Positions 8,230-17,589 are shown, numbered from the stretch's first letter. The stretch: DNA of 64,000 nt from Hyphomicrobiales bacterium (GCA_900467685.1 UBQX01000008.1:124001-188000), one strand, 5' to 3'. Made by a program: numbers and translations. Notes: generated from the letters alone by a model not told the origin.

Positions 8230-9372
8230 TCAGGCTGCGCTGTCCAGCATGGCCGCAAGACGCGGCTGGTTGAGACCGAGCGTTTGACCCGCCTCGACGA
8301 TGGGCCGGATACGGCGATTGATCTTCTCGACATGATTGTTGGCGATGTCCGAAAGCCGATGCACGAGGAATGGATTGAGGAAACGATCCAGCACCTCCGC
8401 GGTATAAGCCACCGCCTCATCGCCAAGACCCCGCGCAGCCATCACCGGCTGAACTTCGTCGCCCCAGACGGCTTCGAGCTCGGCACGGACCGAGGCGTCG
8501 CCCAGGATCTCGCGAACCGTCTCCGTCGCCGGCCTCCCTTCGCTCCGCCACCGGTCCGCCAGGAATGTATGGCCAAGATTGAGGATGTGAAGCTTCAGCG
8601 TTTCATAGCGCTGCAGGTCGGGCGTTACGACAATGGCGGGGTGGCGGCAGGGCAGAACAAGCCCCTCCTGCTCGCCGATTGCCCAAAGGGCATAAGGCTC
8701 TGCAACGGCGCCGACCGGCTCGATCGGTTCCGAGACGATCCGGTCGACAAGGCTGTTGGCAAAGCGGCAATGCGCGTCGAGATAGTCGAAGAAACTCGCC
8801 GGGAAGCCCCATTCGCGGGCAAGACCGATCACGATTTCGCGCAGGCGCTCGCCGTTCCGTTCGATCAACTCACAAGGAAACAGCGAAATCGGCTGCTGCG
8901 GGTTCTGCTCCGAGCGCTCCAGCAGCAGCACGGCGATCTTGGCGGGAAAACTCCGCGGCGCAACACTTCTATCCCCGATGCTCTCTCGCGAGTCTTCCGG
9001 GTCGAGCGCAAAACCGCGATCGCCGGTGTTGGAGATAATCACGCGGGCCGAAAGTGCTGCCCGGCGGACAGCGGGCCAGTCACTTCCGGCAAACAGCGCC
9101 TTGCCGATGGCCTGCCCCTGCAATTCTTCATCCACCACCTTGCCATCGGCAAGCCCCCGCACGCAGACAGGATAAGACGCCCCTGAAGCCAGAGCGGCGA
9201 CGCGCCGGGTGCTCTCCGCGCTGCCCGTCGTCTGAACCAGCGTGATCTTTCCCAGCGCATTCCCCTCTGCAAGCGCCTGCGAAATGAAAAGATCGGCATG
9301 CGCCAGCAAGAACCGGCTCGTGCCGAATTGCAGGATCGGGTTTTCGCCGGCGTCTTGAGTTTGGGACTGCAT
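8230..9372 (-). CDS. Mannitol dehydrogenase family protein, tagaturonate reductase-like
   Basis: A 380-residue polyol-specific long-chain dehydrogenase. The N-terminal half resembles UxaB-type enzymes (FGTSRFLLAHADLF near residue 20). The catalytic K-x4-N-x2-H motif is present as KLHILNLGH. Family members reduce tagaturonate, fructuronate or related keto-sugars. The ATG at 9372 was chosen over the open upstream extension because the conserved domain begins directly after it and the extension would run into the neighbouring gene. It is the middle gene of a three-gene operon. Confidence 0.8.
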   Translation of the reverse strand: MQSQTQDAGENPILQFGTSRFLLAHADLFISQALAEGNALGKITLVQTTGSAESTRRVAALASGASYPVCVRGLADGKVVDEELQGQAIGKALFAGSDWPAVRRAALSARVIISNTGDRGFALDPEDSRESIGDRSVAPRSFPAKIAVLLLERSEQNPQQPISLFPCELIERNGERLREIVIGLAREWGFPASFFDYLDAHCRFANSLVDRIVSEPIEPVGAVAEPYALWAIGEQEGLVLPCRHPAIVVTPDLQRYETLKLHILNLGHTFLADRWRSEGRPATETVREILGDASVRAELEAVWGDEVQPVMAARGLGDEAVAYTAEVLDRFLNPFLVHRLSDIANNHVEKINRRIRPIVEAGQTLGLNQPRLAAMLDSAA

Positions 9373-9404
9373 GAGTTCTGGTTCCGTGTCGTGTTCCGGC
9401 AAGT

Positions 9405-10229
9405 TCAGCGGCTGGGCTTGAGGCGGTAGAATTCGATGGCATTGGCGCCGAAAACGGCGCCGTGGTGTTCGGCAGGCACGATATCGAGACATTGGTCGAG
9501 CCATGTCTGGTAGTCGCTCGCCAGATTGACCACCGGCCAGTCGCTGCCCCACATCACACGCCGCTCGCCAAAAAGCTCGAGGATCGTTTCGGCATAGGGC
9601 CGCACGGACTGCGGCAGCTGCTTACCTGCCTCGACGAGCAATCCCGAAAGCTTGCAAGAGACATTCGGAAGGGCGGCCAGCGCCGCAAGCCGCTGCCTCC
9701 ATTCGACAAATTTTCCCTCGGCAATCAACGGCTTCGCGCCGTGATCGACCACGATGCGCAAGTCCGGATAGCGCGCGGCAAAACGCGTGAGCGGCGCCAT
9801 GTGGCGCGGCAGGATGAGACCATCGAAGGCGAGGTCGTGCTCGATGAGCGCGGCAACGGCAGGCGCAAGGGCCGGATCATCGATCCAGTCGACATCCTCG
9901 ATGCCCTGCAGCATCGGCCTGATGCCCTTGAGCTTGGGATGGGCAGCAAGCGTTGCGATCACGTCCGTCGCGCGCACATCCTTCATGTCGACCCAGCCGA
10001 CAACGCCGAGAATGAACTCGTTGCGCCCCGCCAGATCGAGCAGAAAAAGCGTATCGTCGAGTTCCGGAAGGGACTGCACGACAACCGTTCCGCCGATTCC
10101 GGCGCCCCTGAGATGTGCCTTGATGTCGCCGGGCAGGAAATCGTGACGGATGGCGGCAAGCTCCGGCGGGGGCCATTGCCCCTCGCGGCGTTCCATGAGC
10201 CAGAAGTGCTGATGCGAATCGACGCGCAT
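9405..10229 (-). CDS. Amidohydrolase, L-fuconolactonase-like (COG3618)
   Basis: A 274-residue TIM-barrel metal hydrolase. It opens with DSHQHFW (H6, H8), the usual first metal-binding pair, and ends with the GSDWPV segment typical of the fuconolactonase / 2-pyrone-4,6-dicarboxylate hydrolase group. It would hydrolyse a sugar lactone between the dehydrogenase and dehydratase steps. I prefer the ATG at 10229, where a GAGG site has proper spacing, over the GTG at 10235. It is the first gene of the operon facing the FadR regulator. Confidence 0.83.
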   Translation of the reverse strand: MRVDSHQHFWLMERREGQWPPPELAAIRHDFLPGDIKAHLRGAGIGGTVVVQSLPELDDTLFLLDLAGRNEFILGVVGWVDMKDVRATDVIATLAAHPKLKGIRPMLQGIEDVDWIDDPALAPAVAALIEHDLAFDGLILPRHMAPLTRFAARYPDLRIVVDHGAKPLIAEGKFVEWRQRLAALAALPNVSCKLSGLLVEAGKQLPQSVRPYAETILELFGERRVMWGSDWPVVNLASDYQTWLDQCLDIVPAEHHGAVFGANAIEFYRLKPSR

Positions 10230-10356
10230 CGTCACACCTCGGCTCGCAATGGCCGGCGATTTGCCCCGCCGCTCATGACCCGTCTCATTCCCTCACTCCC
10301 ATGCCCGACGGCGCAGACTCCTCTAGCACCGGGAAAACAGATAGGCATCAAGGTAA

Positions 10357-10373
10357 AATTGGTCAAGCCAATT
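10357..10373. promoter_or_regulatory. FadR-type operator 1
   Basis: AATTGGTCAAGCCAATT, arms AATTGG and CCAATT around 5 bp. It lies between the divergent lactonase-like gene and the FadR regulator and shares its arms with operator 2 at 10483-10501. Together they read AATTGGnCnnnCCAATT, of the TGGTC/GACCA type bound by FadR-subfamily GntR proteins. Confidence 0.65.
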
Positions 10374-10482
10374 CATCATTTTCAGAAGCCATAGGCCTCA
10401 AAACCAGTTGATATCGGGACAGATTGCTGCAATATGGGGTCAAGGGGCGACGCATTGGCGCGAGAAACAACTCCAGGGGCGC

Positions 10483-10501
10483 AAATTGGCCCGACCAATT
10501 T
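10483..10501. promoter_or_regulatory. FadR-type operator 2
   Basis: AAATTGGCCCGACCAATTT, perfect 7-bp arms around a 5-bp centre, ending 25 bp before the regulator's ATG. Its centre is 127 bp from that of operator 1. The position suggests autorepression of the regulator. Confidence 0.7.
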
Positions 10502-10526
10502 CGCAGCAATCATCAAGACGGGATCC

Positions 10527-11216
10527 ATGAGCAAAAGTGACGAACCGAGGCGGCTTTACCAGCAGGTGGCTGATCAGATCAGGGGCTCGGTTCAGTCCAA
10601 AGGCCTCAGCAAGGGCGCACGGCTGCCCAGCGAGCGCGATCTCGCACAGGAACTCGGCGTGTCACGGCCATCCCTGCGCGAGGCGCTGATCGCACTCGAA
10701 ATAGAAGGGACCGTCGAAATCCGGGGTGGCTCCGGCATCTATCTGGCGGCGGAAGTTCCACGCCACGCAGAGGTCGCGCATGCGCTTGGGGAAAGTCCCT
10801 CCGAACTCATGCAGGCGCGATCGATGGTCGAGGGAAGCGCAATCATCCTTGCCGCCGGCCGCATGACCGATGCAGCGCTCGCGGCGCTGAAGGAGTCCCT
10901 CGACGCCATGGCCCGCGCGGTGGACGCAGGCCGCGATCCGCTCGCCGAAGACAAGGCTTTCCACCTGCTGATCGCGCACCAGACCGGCAACTCGGTCATC
11001 GCCAAGATCGTCGCCGATCTGTTCGAGGAGCGGCACGGTCCACTCGCCGCGCGGCTGCAGGTTCGTTCCGCGACCTCTGGCACATGGTCACAGGCGCTGG
11101 AGGAGCATCAGGCCATTCTCGAGGCGCTGAGCCAGCGCGACCCGTTGCAGGCGCAGGCAGCGATGTGTCGGCACCTCGAGGCATCCCGCCGCCGCTGGTT
11201 GGACGCGCAGGTCTGA
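10527..11216 (+). CDS. FadR-subfamily GntR transcriptional regulator
   Basis: A 229-residue regulator with an N-terminal winged helix-turn-helix (about 10-75, with LPSERDLAQELGVSRPSLREAL) and a C-terminal all-helical FCD effector domain (about 85-220). FadR-subfamily proteins usually repress sugar-acid or carboxylate genes and are released by a pathway metabolite. It faces the lactonase / reductase / dehydrogenase operon and is flanked by two near-identical palindromes, which strongly suggests local control. The ATG at 10527 places the HTH near the N-terminus; an upstream extension would read through operator 2. Confidence 0.88.
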   Translation: MSKSDEPRRLYQQVADQIRGSVQSKGLSKGARLPSERDLAQELGVSRPSLREALIALEIEGTVEIRGGSGIYLAAEVPRHAEVAHALGESPSELMQARSMVEGSAIILAAGRMTDAALAALKESLDAMARAVDAGRDPLAEDKAFHLLIAHQTGNSVIAKIVADLFEERHGPLAARLQVRSATSGTWSQALEEHQAILEALSQRDPLQAQAAMCRHLEASRRRWLDAQV

Positions 11217-11242
11217 CCGTCCGCGCTCTCGCGGCAACCGCC

Positions 11243-13021
11243 TCAAACAAGGGCGACCACAATCTCCGGCCCGTCGTCGGACAATTGCGAGCGTTCGAAC
11301 CACAGGATGCTGCCTGTGACAGGGGGCAGGCTTTCCGGGCCGGCTACCAGTTTGGCGCGGATCTGCAGCTTGCTGCGATGAAACTGCCAGTCGATCGCCA
11401 GACAACCGTTGGCGGCCTCGACAACATTTGCCGCGACGGGCTCGGTGGCAGCCAGAAGCGGAATGATGTGCTTGCGCCGCAGGGCGATCAGCTGCCGGTG
11501 GAGCGCCAGCCGCTCCTGGGCTCCGGCAGAACGCGCGTGATCCCAGTCGAGCTTGCTCTGTTCAAAGGTCGAGACCGACAAAGGATCGGGCAATGCGGTC
11601 GTCTCGTCATCCGCGGCAATCGAGCCGAAATTGATCGCCTCGTCCCGCCGCCCCTTGCGCACTGCCTCACCGATCTCGCCCGCGTAATCGGCAAAGAACA
11701 TGAAGGGGTTGGTCTCGCCATACTCGTCGCCCATGAAGAGCATCGGGATCTGCGGCGATAGCAGAAGAAGCGCCGTGAGAATTCGCGCCAGCGGCGGATC
11801 GATCCGCGTCCAGAGCCGATCGCCGAAGGCGCGGTTCCCGACCTGGTCATGGTTCTGCAGGAAGTTCATGAAGGCCTGCGGCGGCCAGTGTGCTTCGGCA
11901 TAGTCTGCCTCCGGCACCATTTCGCGCGGGCTGCGGGTTTCCGGCCGGCGCCCCTCCATCGCGCGCGCCAGACCCTTTTCGGGATCTTTTGCAAAATCGG
12001 CATAGTAGCCGCCGGTCTCGCCGGTCACGAGAACACTCAGTGCCTGATGGAAGTGGTCGTTCCAGCCCGCATCGTAAAGCAGCGGCCGCCCGGTACGATA
12101 GCCCACCATGCCCCAGCGGTGACGCTGGCCTTCGGCAATCAGATGGATGCGGCGACCGGGGAACCGCGCCCGCACTTCCCGCACGATTTCCACCAGCACA
12201 TGCTCCTGCGAGGCATCGTAGATCTCATGCGTGGCATCGAGCCGGAGCCCGTCGAACCGGTAGTGCTCCAGCCAGTGCAACGCATTGTCGACGAAATAGC
12301 GCCGCACCGGCGCTCGGGTGAAATCGAGCGCCACACCCCACGGCGTCGCCCGCTCGGTGTGAAAGAAGTCTGGCGCATAGTGCGGTAGATAATTCTCCTC
12401 CGGCCCGAAGTGGTTATAGACCACATCGAGATAGACAGCGATGCCGTGGGCATGCGCCGCATCCACAAAGGCCTTCACATCATCAGGCGAACCGTAGCTG
12501 CTATGCGGCGCGTAATGGAGCACGCCGTCATAGCCCCAGCCACGCGCGCCGGGGAAATGGGCGACTGGGAGAACCTCCAGCGCATTGATGCCGGTCTCCG
12601 CTAGATGCGGCAGGCGTTCGATGGCCGCGGCGAAGGTGCCTTCCTTTGTGAATGTGCCGATATGGATTTCGCTGACTACTGCCTCTTCCCATGGGAAGCA
12701 GGTCCAGTCTTGCGTCTGCCAGCTGTAGCGCCCGTGATCGACCAGCATGGAGGGGGCCTTCAGTCCTTCCGGCTGGAAATGCGCGGCCGGATCGATGATC
12801 TCCAAACCATCTGCGAGCCGAAAGCGATATCCGGCGCCCTCCCGCAGGTCCGAAACATCGGCCTCGAACCACCCCTCGCCGACCGCATTCATCGGATGCG
12901 CCGCGTCGTCGGTCACGACCTCCAGAGATTGCGCTCTGGGCGCCCAGAGCCGAAAGCGGACCCGACTATCATCCAGCCATTGCGGCCCCCAGCCTGAATA
13001 TGTGCCCGCCTTGCTGGCCAT
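11243..13021 (-). CDS. treZ: Malto-oligosyltrehalose trehalohydrolase
   Basis: A 592-residue GH13 enzyme that releases trehalose from maltooligosyl-trehalose. An N-terminal carbohydrate-binding beta domain (about 1-100) precedes the barrel. Catalytic blocks are seen: nucleophile Asp in GLRLDATHEIYD, acid Glu in LIAEGQRH, and the NHDQVGNR motif. Length fits TreZ. The ATG at 13021 has a GAGGAG site. It is divergent from a GlgX debranching enzyme across 143 bp. TreY, the usual partner, is not in the window. Confidence 0.9.
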   Translation of the reverse strand: MASKAGTYSGWGPQWLDDSRVRFRLWAPRAQSLEVVTDDAAHPMNAVGEGWFEADVSDLREGAGYRFRLADGLEIIDPAAHFQPEGLKAPSMLVDHGRYSWQTQDWTCFPWEEAVVSEIHIGTFTKEGTFAAAIERLPHLAETGINALEVLPVAHFPGARGWGYDGVLHYAPHSSYGSPDDVKAFVDAAHAHGIAVYLDVVYNHFGPEENYLPHYAPDFFHTERATPWGVALDFTRAPVRRYFVDNALHWLEHYRFDGLRLDATHEIYDASQEHVLVEIVREVRARFPGRRIHLIAEGQRHRWGMVGYRTGRPLLYDAGWNDHFHQALSVLVTGETGGYYADFAKDPEKGLARAMEGRRPETRSPREMVPEADYAEAHWPPQAFMNFLQNHDQVGNRAFGDRLWTRIDPPLARILTALLLLSPQIPMLFMGDEYGETNPFMFFADYAGEIGEAVRKGRRDEAINFGSIAADDETTALPDPLSVSTFEQSKLDWDHARSAGAQERLALHRQLIALRRKHIIPLLAATEPVAANVVEAANGCLAIDWQFHRSKLQIRAKLVAGPESLPPVTGSILWFERSQLSDDGPEIVVALV

Positions 13022-13164
13022 GCATCTCTCCTCGTCCTGTTTCGCGATTGCGCCGGGGGTCGAACACATGAGCCGGACGACGGTTCCTCTTCATGATGAC
13101 AGGAACCATTTGCGGGCTGCGGCGTTGCAACCGCGGCCCTTCCCTTTCCTCCCGAGGCATTTTC

Positions 13165-15228
13165 ATGAGCTATTCATTTTCCGAACTCGATTTCCTGAAG
13201 CCCGAGCTTGGCGCGGAATTCATTGGAGAGGGCACACATTTCGCGCTGTTTTCTGCCCATGCCGAAGCCGTTGAACTCTGTCTGTTTTCACCCGACGGCA
13301 AGGAGGAGACCCAGCGCCTGGCGCTGCCCAAGCGCGAAGGCGACATCTGGTCGGGCTTTGTTGCCGGCCTTCAGCCGGGAACTGTGTACGGATACCGCGT
13401 TCACGGGCCCTACGACCCGAAGAACGGACACCGTTTCAATCCCAACAAGCTCCTGCTCGACCCCTATGCCAAGCAGATCGTCGGCGATCTCAAATGGGAC
13501 GACAGTCTTTACGGCTACACGATCGGGGCCAAGGATGGCGACCTTTCCTTCGACGAGCGCGACAGCGCCGCCTTCATGCCGAAGGGTGTGGTGCAGAACC
13601 CGGATTTCGACTGGAACGGCGACGAGGCGATCCGCCGCCCCTGGACAGACACGATTGTTTACGAAGCTCACGTCCGCGGCCTGACCATGCAGCACCCGGA
13701 TGTGCCGGACGAGCTGCGCGGCACCTTTCTCGGCATGTGCAGCGAACCGATTCTGCACCACCTGACGAAGCTCGGTGTCTCGGCAATAGAGCTTCTGCCC
13801 GTGCAATACTTCCTCGACGATCGCTATCTCATCGAGAAGAACCTGCGCAATTTCTGGGGCTATCAGTCACTCGGTTTCTTCGCGCCGCAGTCGCGCTACC
13901 TCTCCGCCGATCAGATCGCCGAGTTCAAGACCATGGTTAAGGCCTTCCACAGCGTCGGCATCGAAGTCATCATGGACGTGGTCTATAACCACACGGCGGA
14001 AGGTTCGGAACGCGGGCCGACCTTGAGTTTCCGCGGCATCGACAATCTCAGCTATTACATCCAGTCGCCGGACGAGCTGCGCCATACCTTCGACACGACC
14101 GGCACCGGCAACACGCTCAATGTCGCGCATCCGATGGTCATGCGCATGGTGCTCGACAGCCTGCGCTACTGGGTCGGCGTGATGCATGTCGATGGCTTTC
14201 GCTTTGACCTTGCATCGACGCTGGGTCGCGAAGACCTGCGCTTCGACCGCGAGGGCGGCTTCTTCGATGCCATCCGGCAGGACCCGATCCTTGCCGGCGT
14301 GAAACTGATCGCCGAGCCCTGGGATGTCGGCATGGACGGCTATCAGGTCGGAGGCTTCCCCTTCCCCTTCCGCGAATGGAACGACAAATTCCGTGACGAT
14401 GTTCGGCGCTTCTGGCGCAAGGACTCTGGCCTCGTGGCGCCGCTGGCCGAACGCCTGACCGGCTCGCCGGTGCAGTTCGATCATTCGGGCCGCAGCGCCA
14501 CGACCTCGGTCAATCTGCTCAGCGCACATGACGGCTTCGTGCTCGCCGATGTGACCTCCTTCAACGACAAGCACAACGAGGCCAATGGCGAGGAAAACCG
14601 CGACGGTCACGACGGAAACCAGTCGGACAATATGGGCATCGAAGGCGAGACGGACGACGAAAACGTGTTGACTGCTCGCGCACGCCGACGGCGGGCGATG
14701 ATCGCCACGCTGTTCTTCAGTCAGGGCGTGCCAATGCTCCTGGGCGGTGACGAGCTTGGCAACAGCCAGGGCGGAAATAACAATTCCTATTGCCAGGATA
14801 ACGAGATCGGCTGGATCTCCTGGGAGGGTCGCGAGGATCCGTTCCTCGACTTTTGCCGCGCAGCCATCGCATTCCGCAAAACGCAGCCGCTGCTCCGACA
14901 GGAGCGTTTCCTCAAGGGCGAGCCCGGCGACCCGCCGGCTCCCTATGTCAACTGGCTGAAGCCGGACGGCGCCGGCATGGATGACGGGGCATGGGGTGAT
15001 GGCGAACTCCGGATCGTCATGATGCATCTGAAAGATGCCCCTGCCGAAGACGGCGCGGCGGATGAGCTTCTGCTCGTGCTGAACGCAGGCGATGCGACCC
15101 CCATTCGCCTGCCGGAGGGCGCCGCCTGGCAATTCGCGTTCTCATCGGCCGAGGAGATGGAAATCAGCGACGCCGGCGAAACGGAGAGCCCCGGCCAGAG
15201 CGTCCTCGTCTTTTCGCGCAGGCACTAG
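13165..15228 (+). CDS. glgX: Glycogen debranching enzyme GlgX/TreX
   Basis: A 687-residue GH13_11 isoamylase-type enzyme hydrolysing alpha-1,6 branches of glycogen. It has an N-terminal CBM48-like domain (about 10-120), then the barrel with VYNHT, the nucleophile region GFRFDLAS, the acid in IAEPWD, and SAHDGF. The ATG at 13165 starts at the conserved N-terminus; the upstream extension from 13093 is unlikely. Together with divergent treZ it points to glycogen-to-trehalose conversion. An SDR gene follows 85 bp downstream. Confidence 0.9.
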   Translation: MSYSFSELDFLKPELGAEFIGEGTHFALFSAHAEAVELCLFSPDGKEETQRLALPKREGDIWSGFVAGLQPGTVYGYRVHGPYDPKNGHRFNPNKLLLDPYAKQIVGDLKWDDSLYGYTIGAKDGDLSFDERDSAAFMPKGVVQNPDFDWNGDEAIRRPWTDTIVYEAHVRGLTMQHPDVPDELRGTFLGMCSEPILHHLTKLGVSAIELLPVQYFLDDRYLIEKNLRNFWGYQSLGFFAPQSRYLSADQIAEFKTMVKAFHSVGIEVIMDVVYNHTAEGSERGPTLSFRGIDNLSYYIQSPDELRHTFDTTGTGNTLNVAHPMVMRMVLDSLRYWVGVMHVDGFRFDLASTLGREDLRFDREGGFFDAIRQDPILAGVKLIAEPWDVGMDGYQVGGFPFPFREWNDKFRDDVRRFWRKDSGLVAPLAERLTGSPVQFDHSGRSATTSVNLLSAHDGFVLADVTSFNDKHNEANGEENRDGHDGNQSDNMGIEGETDDENVLTARARRRRAMIATLFFSQGVPMLLGGDELGNSQGGNNNSYCQDNEIGWISWEGREDPFLDFCRAAIAFRKTQPLLRQERFLKGEPGDPPAPYVNWLKPDGAGMDDGAWGDGELRIVMMHLKDAPAEDGAADELLLVLNAGDATPIRLPEGAAWQFAFSSAEEMEISDAGETESPGQSVLVFSRRH

Positions 15229-15313
15229 CGCGGAGCGGGAACAAGGGCAGCCGCCTCGTGTTCGGGTGCCGCGTCGGAAAGGCGCGACACAGACCCGAAA
15301 GGAAGGCAGCCGC

Positions 15314-16099
15314 ATGACCGATTACCGTCCCTCCAGACGCATCCTTGTGACCGGCGCAGGTTCCGGCATTGGCCGGGCCACCGCGATGGTCTTCGCCCGG
15401 CAGGGCGACACGATCGGCCTTCTGAGCCATACCGAGAGCGAACTGCGCAAGGTCGCCGACGAGGTCGAACAACTGGGCGGCACCGCAGAAATTCTCGTCG
15501 CCGATGTGTCCGACGCGGAGGCCATGTCTGCCGCAATCAGCAAGTTCTCCGAGCGCGACGGCCTGCATGTCGTCGTCGTGAATGCCGGGATCAATGGCGT
15601 CTGGGCACCGATTGCAGACCTGCAGCCCGAGGAGTGGGACAAGACGATGGCCGTCAATCTTCGCGGCAGCTATCTCACCATCCACTTTGCCGTTCCCTAT
15701 CTCAAGAAGTCGGTCAAGAGCGCGATTGTCGTGGTCTCCTCGATCAACGGAACGCGGACCTTCACCTCCGCCGGGGCCAGCGCCTATGCCGCCACGAAGG
15801 CCGCCCAGGTTGCGATGGTCAAGCAGCTGGCGGTGGAACTCGGCAGCGACCATATCCGCATCAACGCCGTCTGCCCGGGCGCGATCGAGACGGCGATCGA
15901 GAACAACACCGTGCGCCGCAACACGGAAGCGGCAGAAGTGCCCGTCGAATTTCCCGAAGGCGACATTCCCCTCACCGGTGGCAAATCGGGCAAGGCATCC
16001 GAGGTCGCCAGCGTCATTACCTTCCTCGCCTCGGATGCCGCACGGCATGTCACCGGCTCGCTGATCTATGTCGACGGCGCGCAGAGCCTGCTCCGATAA
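15314..16099 (+). CDS. Short-chain dehydrogenase/reductase
   Basis: A 261-residue classical SDR with the cofactor motif TGAGSGIG (13-20), an NAG motif near residue 90, catalytic serine at 142/143, Y158 and K162 (YxxxK). The C-terminal region ends with the usual VDG segment. It likely oxidises a sugar or polyol with NAD(P), but the substrate is not evident. An AAGGAAGG-like site precedes the ATG. Proximity to glgX suggests possible co-transcription; functional linkage to trehalose or glycogen is not shown. Confidence 0.85.
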   Translation: MTDYRPSRRILVTGAGSGIGRATAMVFARQGDTIGLLSHTESELRKVADEVEQLGGTAEILVADVSDAEAMSAAISKFSERDGLHVVVVNAGINGVWAPIADLQPEEWDKTMAVNLRGSYLTIHFAVPYLKKSVKSAIVVVSSINGTRTFTSAGASAYAATKAAQVAMVKQLAVELGSDHIRINAVCPGAIETAIENNTVRRNTEAAEVPVEFPEGDIPLTGGKSGKASEVASVITFLASDAARHVTGSLIYVDGAQSLLR

Positions 16100-16187
16100 A
16101 TTTCTGAATAGCCGCGTGAACATTCCACGCGACCGTTCGTTTAGCTGATAGCGCCAGATGCGCTTTTCGTGACACCGGGAGAATACA

Positions 16188-16481
16188 ATGCAGAGAAGCA
16201 GGGAAGAGTATATCCGCGAGCGCGCTTACCAGATCTGGGAAAAGGAAGGCCGTCCCGACGGTCATCATGATCGCCACTGGCAGCAGGCTGCCGAAGAGTG
16301 GGGCACGGCGGAGGCCGCCTATCATCAGGGAGGCGTTGCATCTTCCGACCAGGGCGCCAGCAACGGCTCGGAAGAACTGGCCGCCAAGGTGAAGGATCTT
16401 GATGGCGCGCCGCCGAGCGACGAGTCGCCGCGACAGGCAGAGCCGGTCGCGGAAACGCCCAAGATGCGCAAGAGCGCCTGA
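16188..16481 (+). CDS. DUF2934 domain small protein
   Basis: A 97-residue soluble protein. Residues 5-45 match the DUF2934 pattern (IRERAYQIWEKEGRPDG, then HWQQAAEEW), a short helical motif common in rhizobial genomes and of unknown function. The remaining half is low-complexity and acidic. It has its own Shine-Dalgarno (GGGAGA) and is followed by a strong terminator. Confidence 0.8.
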   Translation: MQRSREEYIRERAYQIWEKEGRPDGHHDRHWQQAAEEWGTAEAAYHQGGVASSDQGASNGSEELAAKVKDLDGAPPSDESPRQAEPVAETPKMRKSA

Positions 16482-16509
16482 GGTTTCCACGGTCCATCCT
16501 GAACGTAAA

Positions 16510-16545
16510 ACGCGCGCCGCGAACCCCCTCGCGGCGCGCGTTCGC
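16510..16545 (+). terminator. Strong hairpin terminator
   Basis: A perfect 13-bp stem, ACGCGCGCCGCGA (16510-16522) and TCGCGGCGCGCGT (16529-16541), with a 6-nt loop and a short T-containing tail. It ends the DUF2934 transcript. Confidence 0.75.
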
Positions 16546-16629
16546 GTCTTCTGATCGGAGCCGCATAAAATTCCCGTTTCTCCGTCCTCAATCTCTGCTA
16601 CTCGTTCAGCCATTGCAGAACACAGGATT

Positions 16630-17553
16630 TTGCCGAAGGACCGGTTGCCCTTGAACGATGCGCTTGCCCATGCCGAACTGATTGCCGTGCTGACCGCGGT
16701 CACCAACGACGAGCCGCGCGTCATGACGGTGAGCAAGGGGGAAGCTCTGCCTTCCGGCCCCTTCGAGCTTGAGCATCGCAGCCTGCAGGCAGGCCTTCGC
16801 GAATGGGTGAACGAGCAGACCGGCCATCCGCTGGGCTATCTCGAACAACTCTACACCTTCGCCGATCGCGACCGCTCTCCGCACGACCGGGCGCGGCGGA
16901 CCATTTCGATCAGCTATCTCGGCCTCGTGCGCGAACAGGCCGCGCCCGGTGCCGGCGCCCCCGGCTGGCACGGCTGGTATGAGTATTTCCCCTGGGAGGA
17001 TCATCGCGAGGGCCGTCCCCCGGCGCTCGCAAGCATCGCGGAGGCGTTGAATGCTTGGGCAGCCTCCGACGTTTCGCGGCGAGAGCACCGGCAGAAACGT
17101 GTCGATCTCTCGCTGGGCCTGAATGGGGCGGCCTGGAACGAGGAACTGGCGCTGCAGCGCTTTGAGCTGATGTATGAGGCCGGCCTGGTCGCCGAGGCGG
17201 GCGGCGTGTCCGACCGGGTGACCGGCAGGCCGATGTTTGCAGACCACCGCCGCATGCTGGCGACCGCAATCACGCGGCTGCGCGCCAAGATCAAGTATCG
17301 CCCCGTCGTCTTCGAACTCATGCCCGCCAGCTTCACGCTGTCCCACCTGCAACATACCGTGGAGGCACTCGCGGGGTTGGGTCTGCACAAGCCGAATTTC
17401 CGCCGCCTCATCGACCAGCAGGAACTGATCGAGGAAACCGGCGAGATGTCGAGCGAGACCGGCGGTCGCCCCGCCAAGCTCTATCGCTACCGCCGCGCCA
17501 TCCTCGAAGAGCACGCCCTTTCAAGCGCAAGACTGCCTCTGTCGCGCAATTGA
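16630..17553 (+). CDS. nrtR: NrtR-like Nudix-related regulator of NAD biosynthesis
   Basis: About 307 residues: an N-terminal Nudix-fold domain (about 10-165) followed by a C-terminal winged-helix domain (about 215-300). The Nudix box is degenerate (REWVNEQTG instead of REUxEExG), so hydrolase activity is probably lost, as in NrtR repressors that sense ADP-ribose or related NAD metabolites. It lies directly before nadABC, and two matching palindromes fill the gap. No ATG is available at the start. TTG codons at 16630, 16645 and 16651 are candidates, with AAGGA at 16635-16639 favouring the latter two. Confidence 0.82.
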   Translation: MPKDRLPLNDALAHAELIAVLTAVTNDEPRVMTVSKGEALPSGPFELEHRSLQAGLREWVNEQTGHPLGYLEQLYTFADRDRSPHDRARRTISISYLGLVREQAAPGAGAPGWHGWYEYFPWEDHREGRPPALASIAEALNAWAASDVSRREHRQKRVDLSLGLNGAAWNEELALQRFELMYEAGLVAEAGGVSDRVTGRPMFADHRRMLATAITRLRAKIKYRPVVFELMPASFTLSHLQHTVEALAGLGLHKPNFRRLIDQQELIEETGEMSSETGGRPAKLYRYRRAILEEHALSSARLPLSRN

Positions 17554-17555
17554 CA

Positions 17556-17574
17556 TATACTCCAAACGAGTATA
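17556..17574. promoter_or_regulatory. NrtR operator 1
   Basis: TATACTC-CAAAC-GAGTATA, perfect 7-bp arms, 3 bp after the regulator's stop and 46 bp before nadA. It has the size and symmetry expected of an NrtR operator. Confidence 0.75.
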
Positions 17575-17589
17575 ACTATGCGCCCGACA

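Noticed and set aside
13867-15132. A 421-codon minus-strand frame inside glgX
   Set aside because: glgX is complete and conserved through this region.
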